64,000 nt of DNA from positions 137,597,988 to 137,661,987 of the forward strand of contig JASDDO010000001.1 in NCBI GenBank assembly GCA_030015575.1. The letters are read 5' to 3'. This document shows positions 20,254 through 33,975 of the stretch, in pieces. How positions within the stretch are numbered: the first letter of the stretch is position 1; each line of letters starts with the position of its first letter. Under the pieces are notes generated by a model. The model had not been told where the DNA came from. It was given only the letters and a program-made list of their open reading frames with translations, and ran no database searches. The DNA comes from Agapanthus africanus (lineage: Eukaryota > Streptophyta > Magnoliopsida > Asparagales > Amaryllidaceae). A program made the position numbers and the translations under genes.

Positions 20254-23040
20254 TAGGGCCATCTGATAGCAGTGGTTGCAGTATCTCATACTCAACCATC
20301 CCATAAAAGTCTCTCTCTGGGAACAGGCCTTTGTGAGTGGATCCGCTGTGTTGTCCTCAGAATCTACTCTCCTTACCTCGATCACCCTGGAGATCAACTA
20401 TCTCCATGATCAGGTGATGCGGCCTCAGAATACGCCTGGGTCACTGATGGGACGGGTGTTCCTTGGCATAAGCCACAACTCCATTGTCTCACAATGGTAG
20501 GAACGAAGTTCATCTCATGAACTATTATACACCCAGACTGCCTCTATGGTAGCATCTTAAGTAGCGATGTATCCTGCCTTTATCGTCTAGTATGTCACGG
20601 TATCTAGCTTGGAACTCTTCCAACATACCGTCCCTTTACTGAGGGTAAAGACAATGCCTGCGACTGACACTCAGTCGTCATTATCACCCTGGAACCCTTC
20701 CAGTGATTCTCCCCAGGATCGGTTGATACCGTCTCACTACAACTAGTGAGAGTCCTAACATCCAATTAGATTTATCTCATAGATCTAAAAACCAGGATTT
20801 AGGAGGTATCACTTTGATCCTATATGGAGAATCATTGTGATAAACGGAGATTGATCGAGCGTAGCATAAGAAACTCTTTTCTTATCAAGAGTATGTCATC
20901 CACACACTCTACGAGGATCGCCACCATACTCCCTACTACCTTCTTGTATATACAAGGTTCATCTACCATTTTGATGATGTCAAACTCTTTGACTAATCCA
21001 TCAAAACAGATGTTCCAACTCCGCGATGCCTGCTTTAATCCTATAAAGCATCTTGCACACGTTTCCGCTGCTCCCACTGTCTACGAAGCCCTCTGGCTGT
21101 GTACTTATAGACACTCTCTTCTAAATCATCATTTAGAAAAGCAGTCAAGACACCCAACCACCAGATATCGTAGTCATGGTATGTAGCCGTGGCAAGTAGG
21201 ATCTGAATGGACTTAAGCATAGATCCTTAGAAAAAGTTTCATCATGATCCACACCTGGTCAATGATGAAAACCTTTAACAAGTCTAGCTATGAAAGTCTC
21301 AACTTTTCCATCTACACCAAGTAATCTTCTCAAGATATACTTGCTCCTGATGGGGATTTAACCCTTCAGATATTGTAACAAAAGTCCATACTTTGTTGGT
21401 GTACATGGATTCCATCTCAGATCACTAAGCATCCAGCCATTCTTACAGAGTCTTACTCTTGATGGCCAGCTCGAAGCTAGTTGGGTCATCATCTCATGAT
21501 GCAATCCTCGCTCCCACTGTCATAGAGAAACCGAAGTATCTCTCAGGTGGGTGAGGAACCCTACTAGATCGGCGGAGAGGCTGAGGTTCGTTGGAATCTA
21601 CTGAATCCTTCGGTTCTGTCAAATCATCTGCTGTAGTTTGTATAGCTGGAACATTTCCAGTTCTACATTACAGACTTTGCCTCGAGCTTGTCCGGATTTT
21701 GCTTTCAGACATAGGCCGGTCAACCCCAAATCTTAACTGACTTAAGACATGGGCTCTTCCCATACCATATCTCATATGGAGTGGTAGGCAACTGATTTGA
21801 TTCGAACCGTATTCAATAGGTATGCATCTTCTCAAGCGCATAACTCCCAAAAAGAAAATAGGTAACTCAGTAGTACTCATCATAGAGCACACCATATCAA
21901 ATAGGGTGTATCTGCTCCGCCCCGACATACCATCGTGCTATGGTGTATACGGAGGAGTAATGCCGAGAGAGAATCTCATTCTCCTTTAGAATAGTCCAGG
22001 ATTTTCGTGCTCAAGTATTCTCCTCCTTGATCTCATCAAAGGACATAATACTTATACCCGTATTTTGGTTCTCTACTTCTAACTTATATTCTGTGAATAT
22101 CTCAAAAGGTTCGGACTTGTGTTTCAACAGGAACATAGGTCTGAAACTCGAAAGATCATCAGAGAACGTAATGAAGTATAAAGAACCATTCCTGGCATGC
22201 GTAGACATGAGACCTTACATACATCATCATGTATCAGTCCCAAGAGTTTACTAACTCTTTCTCTGTTTCCAATAAACAGAGCTGTGGTCATTATATCTTT
22301 GTGACAAGACTCGCAAGTTTCATAAGATGTAAATTCAAACTAATTTAAATATGCATCTTTATGTAACTTCAGCCAGTCGGGTCGCATTGATATGACCTAG
22401 TCTACAATACCTCAAGAAGGATTCGTTCATTTCTGAACTCTTCCTCTTGTGTGTGTTCCATATACTAAGAACTGTAGTTTGATTTAGAACATCAATGCTT
22501 TTAGATAACGTACCTGAACCGATCAACTTTTGATATAGGAAATGTTCAAAACATTATCCAACAATACAAAATTTTATCATTTCTTTACAGATAAAGAGAC
22601 TGATATGATTTTGTATATCAGGTTCGGTATCTAATAACATTCGTTCAGAATCAATGTATTCTGGTAATACAGGGTGACAGTGACCAACAGACTTGGCTGC
22701 AACACTTGCCCCGTTTTCTGCCTCATGAAACTTATCACCCGTTCTCAGTTCTCTTCCTTTCTGTAGCCCTATGTAACATATTACATATCTGGGATCCTGA
22801 TCTGGTATCACATACCCAGGACATAAAGGATACTGAGAAACAGTTCTCTGTAATGAACACACCCGAAGATGATGCATCAGCATGCACTCTCTTCGTTTGG
22901 GCGGCACGGGAAATCTGGTATTCCCCAATTTCCTGCTCTGTCTTATAACAATTATAAGTTGGAGCGGGACCAACGTTCCCCAGCTCAGTATAACAAGCGG
23001 GTTCGGTCAATATTCCGTATTATTATCTTGATTAAGGCGT
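20254..23040 (-). mobile_element. Copia-1 pol remnants
   Basis: Short minus-strand matches to the Copia polyprotein are visible in the expected order: a protease-proximal part (about 22.55-23.0 kb), GAG-pre-integrase and integrase parts (about 21.6-22.5 kb), and reverse transcriptase with ASRSWNICFD (about 20.8-21.4 kb). The RNase H part is hard to see. No gag is recognisable at the 5' end; the sequence there matches Copia-3 instead. The region is heavily decayed. Confidence 0.75.
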
Positions 23041-26000
23041 GATATGGTCGCTACCTGGAGAGAGAGAGAAGAAAACACTCAGCATGCGCTCTTGCAAGAA
23101 TAGATTGGTTATTATTTTATCTAATCAGGATGGCTCCCACTGCTTTTTATCAAATCTTCCTTCAAACCCTAAAAGGAAAGACTAGCCGGGATTAATTACA
23201 CACTACAAGTTCGCCAATCTTTCAGCCAGGCCAGTGTCGGTACTTTGAGGGAGGTCCCCCGTGCTTTCGCACGAACCTAATTAATGTAAACCTCGTTTTC
23301 CCAGAGGCGTAACCCCGTTAACACCTTTCTAGACACCTACTTGATCGGCTAATTGTAATGTATAAAACTCTTCCAGGAGTAACTCTTACTCGCAGCGGGT
23401 ATCGGGATCCAACTATCTCATAGAAGGTATGCAATCTCATTGCAAATTTCAACACTTGAAATTCCCGATAATATTTTGCCCCTAGCGTCCTATGACCTTG
23501 ACGCAGGCCAACAAACCATAGTCCGCTAGTCAAGTTCAACCCGTCATTTCCTGATTGAATTAAACCCACCCGCACGACCCTTGACGCAGGCCAACAAAGT
23601 CGCACGACTACCCTAATCCAATCACATCATATGCTTATGCAGATAAGCACCAGTTAGCTACCGCACACTACGCCTTGACGCAGGCCAACAAACGTAGCAC
23701 GAATACTAACTACTACTTATCTGAAATGACGGAGGGCTACGACAGGTTTTTCTGAAAACCTATTGCGTAATGAACTTGATATCGTCGTAGAATCAAATGA
23801 ATTTTAAAAATGGAGTGCTTTTGAGGTTTTTCTAGTTTTGCTAAAGGAGTCACTCCCGGTGAAGGGATCGTCGGTCCTTTCCTCGTCGAATGAGGTGCGG
23901 GATATATCATATATATCACTGTGCAAAGCAAAAAACTCTTAAAAGCAATCAAAAGACAAACCGAGGGCGTAGCATCGACCAGTTATTGCTAAAGGAGTCA
24001 CTCCCGGTGAAGGGATCTCGGTCCTTTCCTCATCGAATAAGGTGCAGGATATATCTCATATACCGCTGTGCAAAGCAAGAACTGTAGCTACCTGTTTTAT
24101 TTTGAAATTCGATTCTACAACATCTTAGGTTTCTTTTTATTTCATTAATCACATTAATGAAGTCCCATCATTTAAGTTACCTAAACATCACAGATAAATA
24201 CGACGTACACTTATGCCATCCGCATTCGCCTCGATGTCCCCTCGTGCACCGTTAGGTTAGGTAACTAACGGCAGAGCGGGGCAGGGCTAGCGCGGGTGTA
24301 AAACATAAGTAACGTCTATATAATATATCATATATACTATATACAGTATCTATCACAGAACATCACATGATCACATCACAGATATCGCAGCAGAAGAAAC
24401 ATATGAAATATTGGATATACTAGGACGTCCGTGTTTTCAATACGAGCCAGTATAAAACACGGATTCCACGGTCGTGATGAATAGCCAAACCCACACCCCT
24501 AGACCCCTACGAGAGCGGCAAGTAACCCTACCAATTCTAGAGTTAGGAGACCCGGACTCGACTCCTTGAGTTGGTCTCCCACTGGACTCCAGAACCCGGT
24601 TACTTGTGCTCCCCTCCTTGGGTCTATCCTAGTGCGGAAAAGTAAATAATATATAAAGGGTGACATCTTCCGCAACCTGGAAGTGCCCCAAAAAAAAGAA
24701 TATTACATACACGTTTTTTACATGAATGAAAATGAAAAACACTCATCTCACATAAAAACCCCCGGCTATTCAAACACGACGATCCAATATAACATATCCA
24801 GCAACACATAACATCACATGTCATCAACGTAAGTAAATATGTCCATCCCAATTGTCGTTGACATATAGCAACGAAACCGGCGATATCACATATTACACTT
24901 ACGGTCACAGAAAAGAAAGTGTAAAACTACAACAGTTGGAATCCGCAACCACCTCAGACATCGCATGCCTGACCAAATGAATTACTTAGACATCGCATGC
25001 CTAACAATTATAAACCCCGCATTTTATTCTCAAAATCGAAAACACTTTTCAATATTAAGTCGGGCAATTCAACAAGATTCCCGAAAAACCGATCGAATGC
25101 TCGTCGCAAACTTTAGTAGGCGGCCGCACCCGTGATACCGTCGACGAAGTGCACCAAGGCGGAACACCGCTTCCGCAAGCACCCTAACGGATGCTTTCGG
25201 CGACGGGATTCTCCTACAGTCACTTGGTCGGGGCTATGGGGTGAGGCTGTCTATTAAGTTTACCCGGCGAATATCCGCGTACGCTACGTGATTGCGACGG
25301 ACTTTTGATCACATCAAAATTCCGTGGCAACCGATCAAGTGAGACTAAACTGCTATGTTTATAACATTCATTCAGTTATCTCATAACTTATTGTGAATTC
25401 CAATTATTGTATCACATTCCAGATAAACAGAAAATGTTAAACTTTTCGATCGAACAGTCAAACACCCAAGTTTTCCCGATACAGCTCAACACATGAAATA
25501 AGTCTAACAACATTCCGTTCGTGCCTCAGTACCAACGGTCCAGCCGTAGAAGGGTCAAGCCAACGCCTCACATGTGGCACGCCGTACTGCCCCAAACCCG
25601 AAGGTTCAAAGGGCAGTTCAAGACGGTCACATAATCGAGTTAAGATTTGTTGTCTTCTAGAGGGTCCATCGCGTTACTTGCACTACTTAGAACGTCGTCA
25701 AACTACGGAAAAATCCAACACTTGGAAATTTCCCGACAGGGGAAAAATTGGGTATTTATATCCGGTCGAACTTTTTAACATATTCAAAAAATTATTCGGA
25801 AAGCCACACAGACAAAATTTGATACTCCGATCGAAACACCGAATCCCCAAAATAATCCCAGAAAATACAACTCTGGAAAAATATTAAAAACATCCAGAAC
25901 ACACAAGAAACACCAACAGAAACAACTGAAGAAAACACACATCCTGATCATCACAGACGGCCGCGGAACCGCCGCAAAAGGGGGGTCAACGCCGCGGTTC

Positions 26001-26192
26001 CGCGGCCGTACTGTTGAGTTAGGTTGTCGTTTTCTCCAGTTTTTCTTAGAATTTCCTGCACATTTCTCTGCATATTTTTAATTCCAAAAAATCCACAATT
26101 TACAGAAATGTCCAGAGAGCATGTTAAGGGTTTGGGTTTCGGGTCGATCGGACTTCAAATTCCGTCTAGACTTCGCCTAAGGCTCTAGCTAG
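23041..26192 (-). other. Copia-1 long leader
   Basis: About 3 kb between primer site and first pol homology, without a gene. Notable parts are a 16-bp hairpin (25957-26009), a duplicated segment of about 146 bp with GTGCAAAGCAA (about 23836-24085), and three copies of CCTTGACGCAGGCCAACAAA (23496, 23578, 23672). The ATGCCATCCGCATTCG segment (24215) is also found in the other copies. Confidence 0.7.
25957..26009 (-). other. Leader hairpin of Copia-1
   Basis: The arms 25957-25972 and 25994-26009 (ACGGCCGCGGAACCGC and its exact complement) form a 16-bp perfect stem with a 21-nt loop, about 185-240 nt downstream of the primer site on the element strand. Hairpins sit at comparable places in the other three copies. 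Confidence 0.85.
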
Positions 26193-26205
26193 TCTCTGAT
26201 ACCAC
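26193..26205 (-). other. Copia-1 primer-binding site
   Basis: The minus strand reads GTGGTATCAGAGA directly after the 5' LTR, matching the site complementary to the 3' end of plant initiator methionine tRNA (TGGTATCAGAGC). Confidence 0.9.
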
Positions 26206-28413
26206 TGTAGGGTTCCTAGGCACCCTAATGAGGTCTCACAAGGCATCGAACATGCCATTATAAGATTTTACGGGTGCCGAGAGACCCGACTACGGATCGT
26301 TTGCTAGAAAACTAGGCGAAAAAGCTAACTAGTTAACACTTAACTAAGAGAATACGGAAATACAACCTTTGTAGATCCGGTCCTCCACCTCCACGGCTCC
26401 GAGACGAGGTCCTCTCCGCTGTCCAAATCAAATCCGGGCTCTAGCGTCGGCTTCGTCGGAGAATGGGCAAGCTAGGTCGTCGATGTCCATGCCGAAGATG
26501 ATCTACGTCGAAGCATCGCAAGATCAAGCTCTCACTTCACCAAGTCATGAAACTTGTGAAGAAAACACACTCTACTACTTGGCAAGAGGTAGAGGATGAA
26601 GAAATAGGAAGTGGGTAGACTTTAGTTTTGGATTTCTCACTCATTTCATCAATCCACCATTGATGTAGTCAAGCTTTTCTTCTTGAAAATAAAGAAGAAG
26701 AAGAAAGCAAGAAGATGATAAGTTAAATTAAAATGAAAAGTAAAAAGAATACTTATCATAATTGAACCATGGTCAAGTGTAGAGAATAAATCATGGTTAA
26801 TGGGATGGTTAGGGTTAAGCATGAGACAAAATGGTCACTTGGTCAAAGTCTTCATGAAGCTTCATGAACAAAACAAAAGAAGCCACCATTTTCTCATTTG
26901 CTTATCATTTTCCAAAATGAATAAATAAATAGATATGAAAATGTAAACCCTAACCATTACATAACCATGGTTTAAACTTTACACAAAACACAAGTAAACA
27001 TGTATCATCAAACATGATACAATTAAGTGCACAAAAATCATATCGCATATGCAATGCGCACACCCGAGTGAGAAAATCCATCTTAAAGTGAACCGATACT
27101 CGTTAATGCAAAGTAATATATCAAATATATAATTATACATTAAATTATTAAATCAACACTTGATTCAATGATCCGGTCATGTCGCACACAACCGACTAGT
27201 ATTCAATGTATCGGCTTATCGAATCAATACTTGATTCGATAACTAGGTTATATCGCATACAACCAATCGATACATTTATCGCGAGAATGGAATGCGGTAT
27301 CACATACACGTATTATTCTTGGTCCCGCACATATCTCATATGCGCTCCTATTTCGTTTCGCTTGAGCCAGGAAACCTCTGTGTAGGACTCTAAAGACTCG
27401 TCAATACTCCGGCAGAGGATGATGATCATATCAAACATCCACAAGCCGCAAGCGGTCTGCTAAACGTAACGGCCACCCGGGTATTGAGCGATCTGAAGAT
27501 CGACGAGCAAGCCCGCTCACACTCCAGTGAATCCAACCAGTAACACTACCGTACAGTCTGGTCTGATCGTCTGATATGTCGCATATCTCGCCTAGGGGTG
27601 GTAAACGTCAGACCCCAATAGCTCGATAAGTCGTATCGATATGAGGTCTATAACACTTCGAGAAACTACTGGTAACACTTACCAGTAAATCTCAACAACC
27701 CTGGCCAGGGATTTCCTGTTATAGCCAATCGAACACAGCGCAACATCAACCCCCTATACCGGGAGAGACGAATCCCCTCCTATCGCTCATTGCCTCCATG
27801 TGACTCGGGACTGTACCCAAAAACCACCGTTTTGCACGCCCTCTTGGACGTGGTAAGATGGAAATCAAAGCACAGTGGGAACCACACAAGACTCTATGAC
27901 GATCTCGGGTCAACAGACTACTCTGTACCAGTGTCACCAGAGAACTGCCATCTGACGTGAGGTATAATACCATCTGGGAGTTCTCGGCGAGTCCGTCCAG
28001 TGTACCCAGTCTCTACTGAGCACCCGTATATCATCTCTGATGTCAAACACCAATGGATATGGGATCATCCATCGCCCATCTGTATGGGTCGAGAAGGTAT
28101 ACGCTAGTCTACTCTGGTATATCGATGCCCCGTCTCGATACACCCACGACTAGGGACTTTGAAGGATGTACTTATGGACTACCATGTCCCCACTAGTATG
28201 ATCCGCATCATAGTCCAGGTAGTCAAGCACACATCCTAAGGGCTTTACCAACATGTAACAGAGAGACAATCAGTATACACGTTAAGGTAAAGTTCAACCA
28301 GATAGCATACTATCATGTCGAGCAAGAAAGTCCTCCCTATATATGTCCCAGCATCCACTACAATATACATCCTATGTACAGTAATGGCCTCTAGGGCATA
28401 CATATAACTAACA
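26206..28413 (-). repeat. Copia-1 5' LTR
   Basis: Nearly identical to 18031-20238 over the full 2,208 bp. The apparent open frames in it occur in both LTR copies and are not coding. Confidence 0.95.
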
Positions 28414-28895
28414 ATTTCTCCCTACGAGTCGAGAGGATCTCGCAAGTGTATGTTCTCCTTAGGAATCGTGAGAATTCCTAAGTTTGTTGCTCCTTTGTGA
28501 GTCGTAAGGATCTCACACAGGGATTTTCTCCTCACAAGGTCGAGAGGACATTGCAAGTGTATTTTATCTCTTTTTACGAATTTGCGCCCTTTCGGGTTTT
28601 CACAAACTTGCCGGCAGTTCTGCTGTTTTTACTCACGGAGCCCTTTCGGGTTTTCATCCGTGCCTGTTTTGCATGTGGACATACCGTTTTTTTTTGCTTC
28701 ATCGCCAGTGGGACTTTAAAAGTAGTCTTGCCGGTAAGACTTGGAGAGATAGGGGTCGTTTACGCCCGTGGATTGTATATGGTTTTACAGGATGTATGAC
28801 CCAGACCGTAGGGCCGGTGTGCTCAATTCGTCTGCGACTTGGAGCATTTACGCATAGTATTTCTTGAGATATAGGCCATTGATGGGTGGCATGGG
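28414..28895. repeat. Element B 3' repeats, part right of Copia-1
   Basis: GAGTCGWGAGGATCTCG units (28414-28560) continue the repeats broken at 18030. Two units with CCCTTTCGGGTTTTCA (about 28586 and 28640) follow, then non-repetitive sequence up to the pol 3' end. Confidence 0.65.
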
Positions 28896-31800
28896 CCTTT
28901 CTCCCTCGGCATTTATCAGCTAGTAGGACCCTCCATCAAAGACTTTCTCGATGACGTATGGTCCTTCCTAGTTTGGCTTAAATTTTCCCTTAGCATGTCG
29001 ATTGGGGATGATCGGTACCAACACCAATTCACCTTTCTTAAAAGCACGGAGACGGGTTATCTTGTCATAGGCCCGTGATATTTGTGCTCGGTACAGCTCC
29101 AGATTTTGCTGTACTATGAGCCTCTTTTCTTCGAGGGTGTCGAGTTGTTCGAGCCGGAGGAGCACATTTTCCTCCACCGTCAACTCGTGCTAAACGACCA
29201 TTCTTAAACTTGGAATTTCGACTTCGAAGGGGAGTATCGCCTCCACTCCGAAGAGTAATGAGTATAGAGTGGACTTAGTTGGAGATTCCCACAATGCCCC
29301 GTGAAGTTTGAGATTCCAGTCTTTCTTGTTGGCTAAAGCATTTTTCCTCAGGAGCTTGCACGGTGTTTTATTGAAGGCTTCGGCTAGCCCATTGGCCCAT
29401 GGATTATAGATGGAGGAATATCTCCAGTCTATTTTGTGTTGGGTAGCGAACCTTGAGATTTTGAAGCTTTTGAAAGAAGGCCCGTTGTCAGAAATAATTC
29501 TTCTTTGTGTACCAAAGCGGTATAGAATATTATGCCGGAAGAATGTCAGAATATCTTATGTCTTGACTTCTTTTAGCGGGAAAGCTTCAGCCCATCTGGA
29601 GAAATAGTCAGTTGCGGCCAATATGAACCGGTGGCCTTTGGATGATGGAGGATCAATTGGGCCAACAATGTCGGTGCCCCAAACTTCAAAAGGCCACGAC
29701 GGCACCGTCGGATGCAACGGATTGGGATGCTTATGAATGAAATCACCGTGAATTTAGCAGAGATGGCATTTCTTTGCATGCTCTTTGCAATCCCTTATCA
29801 TGGTGGGCCAATAATATCCAAGCCATTTGATCTGAAGCCGCATTTTGGGGCCGGATTGGTGAGCTCCGCAGACGCCTGAGTGAACTTCTTTCATGACTTT
29901 CTGGGCTTCGACCGATGACAGACATCTGAGCCAGAGTTGGTCATATGATCTGCGGTATAGCGTATTATTTACAAACATGTATCGAAGAGCTCTCTTCTTC
30001 AGTTGAATCCTCGCAGATTTTCCTTCGGGCAGCTTGTCGTATCGGAGGTATCCTATGAAGGGCTCTCTCCAATCGGGCTCATCTTGAACGATCGAAGCTT
30101 CTTCGGCAGGACTGCTCTTCTGTTTCGCGCTTTCTTCTTCTTGTAGAGAGAACAGAGATAGAATTTGTCGGCTTCTGACTGTGATCAGAATTTCGTCGAT
30201 GTCAGGATCAGCCAGCTCCTTGGCTAAGCGAGCGAGTACGTCCGCTTTTCTATTCAACACCCTAGGAACTTTCATCAGCTCAATATGGGTGAACTGTTTC
30301 ATAAGCTCCACCACCCGGCTTCTGTACCGAGCTAACTCGGGTTTGTATATCTTATAGTCGCCACTTACTTGGTTGACAACAAGCTGGGAATCACCGTAGA
30401 CTCTTAGCTGAAGGATTTCCATTTCTATAGCGAGCTCCAGACCAGCTATCAGAGTCTCGTACTCAGCCTTGTTGTTTGTACGAGGCTTGGTGAGAGCAAA
30501 ATAACGCCGTAGGGTTCCCATCGATGGTGTGATGAACACCAATCCTATCCCTGCTTTTATCTCCGAGATGCTTGATTTACTGGAGGTCCTTATTGATGAA
30601 GCTCTATCGAAGTAGAGCTCCCAACATGGCTCATCATCCTCGAGGTGCAGCACTTGTTCGTCGGGTAACTCGCAATTGAGCGGTGACCCTTCTAGTATGG
30701 GATGAGCAGTAAGGAAGTCAGCGAGAGCTTGCCCTTTTACTGCTTTCTGGGGAGTATAGATTATATCAAATTCAAGCAGCATGACAGCCTATCTCACCAT
30801 TCTACCTGCTAGGCTTGCTTTGATCATCAAGTGTTTGAGCGGGTCGACCTTGAAGATCAGCATAACCCGATGAGCAAGAAGACAGTGCCTCAGCTCTTCA
30901 CAGCGAATATCAGAGTCAGGCATTGCTTTTCGATCGGGGAATAGTTGTGTTCTGCCCCGACTAGAGTTCGACTGAGGTAGTAGAGGGCATTTTCTTTCCC
31001 TCCTCGTTGTTCTGGGTAAGGAGCACACCGAGTGATTCATCTAGCACGGCAGTATAGAGAATCAACGGTTTATTTGGAATGGGAGCGGCCAGCATTGGAG
31101 GGCGCAATAAGTACCGTTTGATGCTTTCGAACGCTTCTTGACATTCAGCATTCGAGACAAAAGGAGCTCCTTTCTTCAAGGGCTTTGAGAAGGGCCTACA
31201 TCTCCCCGATAAATTTGAGATAAACCTTCGTATATAAACAAGCTTGCCTTGAAAGGATCTTAGCTGCGTCAGACTCTTTAAAGGGGGAATCTCCTTGATG
31301 GACTTTATCTTTGATGGGTCAACTTCGATCCCTCGATTTCGGACTATGAAGCCCAGGAATTTTCCCGATGACACGCTAAAAGCGCACTTTAGAGAATTCA
31401 TCTTCAGATCGTATTCCCTAAGTCTAGCAAGAACGGTCCTAAGATCTTGGATGTGATCGGCCTTGGCTTTAGTCTTGACGACCAGATCATCAAAATAGCA
31501 TTCGACGAATTTATGGATTAGGTCATCAATGATATTGGTCATTGCTCTTTGATATGTAGCACCTGCGTTCTTCAGTCCGAACGACATCACTTTGTAGCAG
31601 TATATTCCGATCGGGGTTCGAAATGCTATGTGTTTCTCATCCTCAGGCGATATCTTGATCTGATTATATCCAGACGAGCCATCCATAAAGGTGAACAACT
31701 TGTAATTTGAGGTGTCATCGACCATCATTTCCATGACCGGTAGCGGGAAGTCGTCTTTAGGACATGCCTTATTGAGGTCCCTGAAATCGACACAAACTCG

Positions 31801-33975
31801 GATCTGCCCATTTTTTTTCTTCACTGGGACTATGCATGCGATCCAGTCCGCATATTTCTCTTCCCTGATGAAGCCGGCATCGATGAGTTTCTTGGTTTCC
31901 TCGATGATCTTTTCTTCCAGTTCCCTTCTCATTCTTCGAGGAACTTGTTTGACTGGCTTAGCATCAAGAGATTTAGCCAACTTATGCACGGCCATTTCAG
32001 GGGAAAGGCCATGCATTTCTTTGTACGTCCACGCGAAGCAGTCGGTGAACTCATGCAGCAAGGCAATTATCTGCTCCTTCATTTCCTCTGACAGGAGTGA
32101 GCTAATGTAGGTCGGCCTTGGATTATCAGGCGTTCCCAAATCGATCTCGGTTAGCTCATCGAAGGTTTCTTGTCCGCCATCTTCGATCTCTTGAGGGGCT
32201 TCTTCTGGCTTGGCTAGCTCGTTTTCATCATTTGACTCTTCCCTGGCTTCACCAATATGGATCATGTAACATGGTTTGGAATCAGGTTGAGTGAAACCTA
32301 TGCCCCGTCTATCTGGAATTCGTCCATCGATGAGTACTCGGACCTGAGGCGGATGACATAGCCCTTCATAAAACTTTGCTTCGGAGTCCGTTTGATATAA
32401 CCGACATCCTCACTTTTTAAAATATTACCGCATCTCTGGCGCATAATATCTGGGATTGAGGATGCCCCTTATGCCTCTCTCGTATGGAAGGCACGCGACA
32501 GACAAATCGTCCGGATGCAGAACAAGATTTGACCCATAAAACAGGATGCCCTTCTGTCCACTTTTCTTTCGAGGAATGTAGAGAGTTTTCAGCTGGTCCA
32601 CGGTGGAGATTGACAATGCATCGAGCTCTTTGCATATCTACTCTGTCACCTTTGTGACGGCTAAGCACTCTTCTATAAATTCGAAGGTCTCTCGTAGCTT
32701 TGCTTGTTGCGTGGGGGCCCAATCTGCATAGCTGTTGCAAGACGGATCCTCTTCCTCCGACCCTTCAGTGTCGCTGCCGAAATGAGGGCAAATTCTACTT
32801 TCGGATGGGCCTTCAGTATCAGATTCATCCGTATCGCTAACGAAATGAGGGCATGTTTTACGGAAGGACGGACTTCCTGCGTCAGACTCATCAGTGTCAC
32901 TGCCGAAATGCGGACGAACTTGGGGGTTTTTGCTTTCGAAAGTGACAACCAACTCAGGTTTTCCTTTGAGTTTCGGGACCTTTTTATCTTTGGTCAGTTG
33001 TGGCTCAGCATTTTGGAGGTTCACAAGTACCAAGAATCTTCATATTTCATACACAATGAATGGATGGATGTCTCTATCAATGCGTCTTTCTTCTCCGTTT
33101 TCGGTATATTTCATGCACTGATAGAGAGTTGACGGAACGATGCCGTAATCATGGAGGCACGGCCGTCCCAAGAGAATTTTATAAGATGTGTCAGTGTCGA
33201 TCACGTATATCTTAGCTTCGGTTTGCAGATCCCCAAATTTGATTGGCAGAGCTATAGACCCCAGAACTTGCTGGCAGTTTTGATTGAAGTCTTGAATGAC
33301 AATCCTTTCCCTTGACAGGTGTCAGACGTCCATTGGCAAACTCTTCAGACTCCGCAAGTTCATGATGTTCACTGTGGATCTCGTATCAATCAATATGCGA
33401 TTAATCTAATCTCAGTCTCTGTACCCTGTCACGTAAAGCGGCCGGTTATGCTCAGCTGTTCCCAGTAGCAGGTCTTCGTCCTTAAACGTGACTACGGTGG
33501 TATGTAGGGTGTACTAGGCTTCTTTCATATTAATTTCTGCAAAGCGAGCCTGGTATCGCTTGGGGTTTTGTAAAGCGTGAATGAGAACATCTCTAAGCTC
33601 TTTAGATAGAACCAAGGCATCGTAGATGCTCAGGAGAGACGGAAGCTTTCGGAGAAGAGCCAAGACATTGTAGTCCACTGAGGAAGGGCTTGAGTTTTCA
33701 TTAGCCGGTTCTCTGCTATCTTCCTCATTAGCCACCTGTTTTTCCTTTCCTTTTGGGGCATTTCCTTGATTTGGCGGTAGAGCCCTGCCGCTTCTGAGCT
33801 GGATTTGGTTGGCCTTTGTGGCGAGCTCCTCGTCCTCTTCGGGAAAACAGAGCTCCTCTTCAGAGTCACTGCCAAGATGGATGGCGTAGCAGGTCACTAT
33901 AAGGATCTCTTCATCGGAGTCTTCTTCTAGCTCCTCCAGAATCTCAGCCGCTTCTACAGGGAAGAACTCCTTCAA
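28896..33975 (-). mobile_element. Element B pol region (Tat-type gypsy, fossil)
   Basis: On the minus strand the parts run in Tat order. An acidic linker ends in DYNVLALLRKLPSLLSIYDAL (33.5-34.0 kb), and an aspartic-protease-like stretch follows (33.0-33.45 kb). Reverse transcriptase (about 31.0-32.3 kb) has VPVKKKNGQIRVCVDFRDLN and ECYFDDLVV, followed by its RNase H connection. A second RNase H (about 30.2-30.7 kb) has TNNKAEYETLIAGL, as is usual in Tat. Integrase (about 28.9-29.95 kb) has the zinc-finger segment HSGVCGAHQSGPKM...CKEHAKKCHLC, a core and a C-terminal KKGELVLVPI. It would copy element RNA into DNA and insert it. It is broken, with about ten or more breaks. Several sections still read through for 300-430 codons. 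Confidence 0.9.

Larger units (their letters stand above)
18031..28413 (-). mobile_element. Copia-1, complete-length Ty1/copia element, gag-less subfamily (fossil)
   Basis: Two 2,208-bp LTRs flank an interior of about 5.97 kb. The flanks TTTTC (18026-18030) and ATTTC (28414-28418) form a target duplication with one mismatch, inside the Tat repeat GCATTTTCTCCCTA. A primer site complementary to initiator Met tRNA and a purine tract mark the minus orientation. By eye the LTRs differ at about 14 of 2,208 sites (0.6%). With a commonly used plant rate of 1.3e-8 per site per year that is about 0.2-0.3 million years. The pol remnants are badly broken (more than ten breaks) despite the young LTRs, so this copy probably moved using proteins made elsewhere. 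Confidence 0.9.

Noticed and set aside
31712-32110. 132-codon plus-strand frame
   Set aside because: It is the shadow of the reverse transcriptase coding region of element B on the opposite strand.
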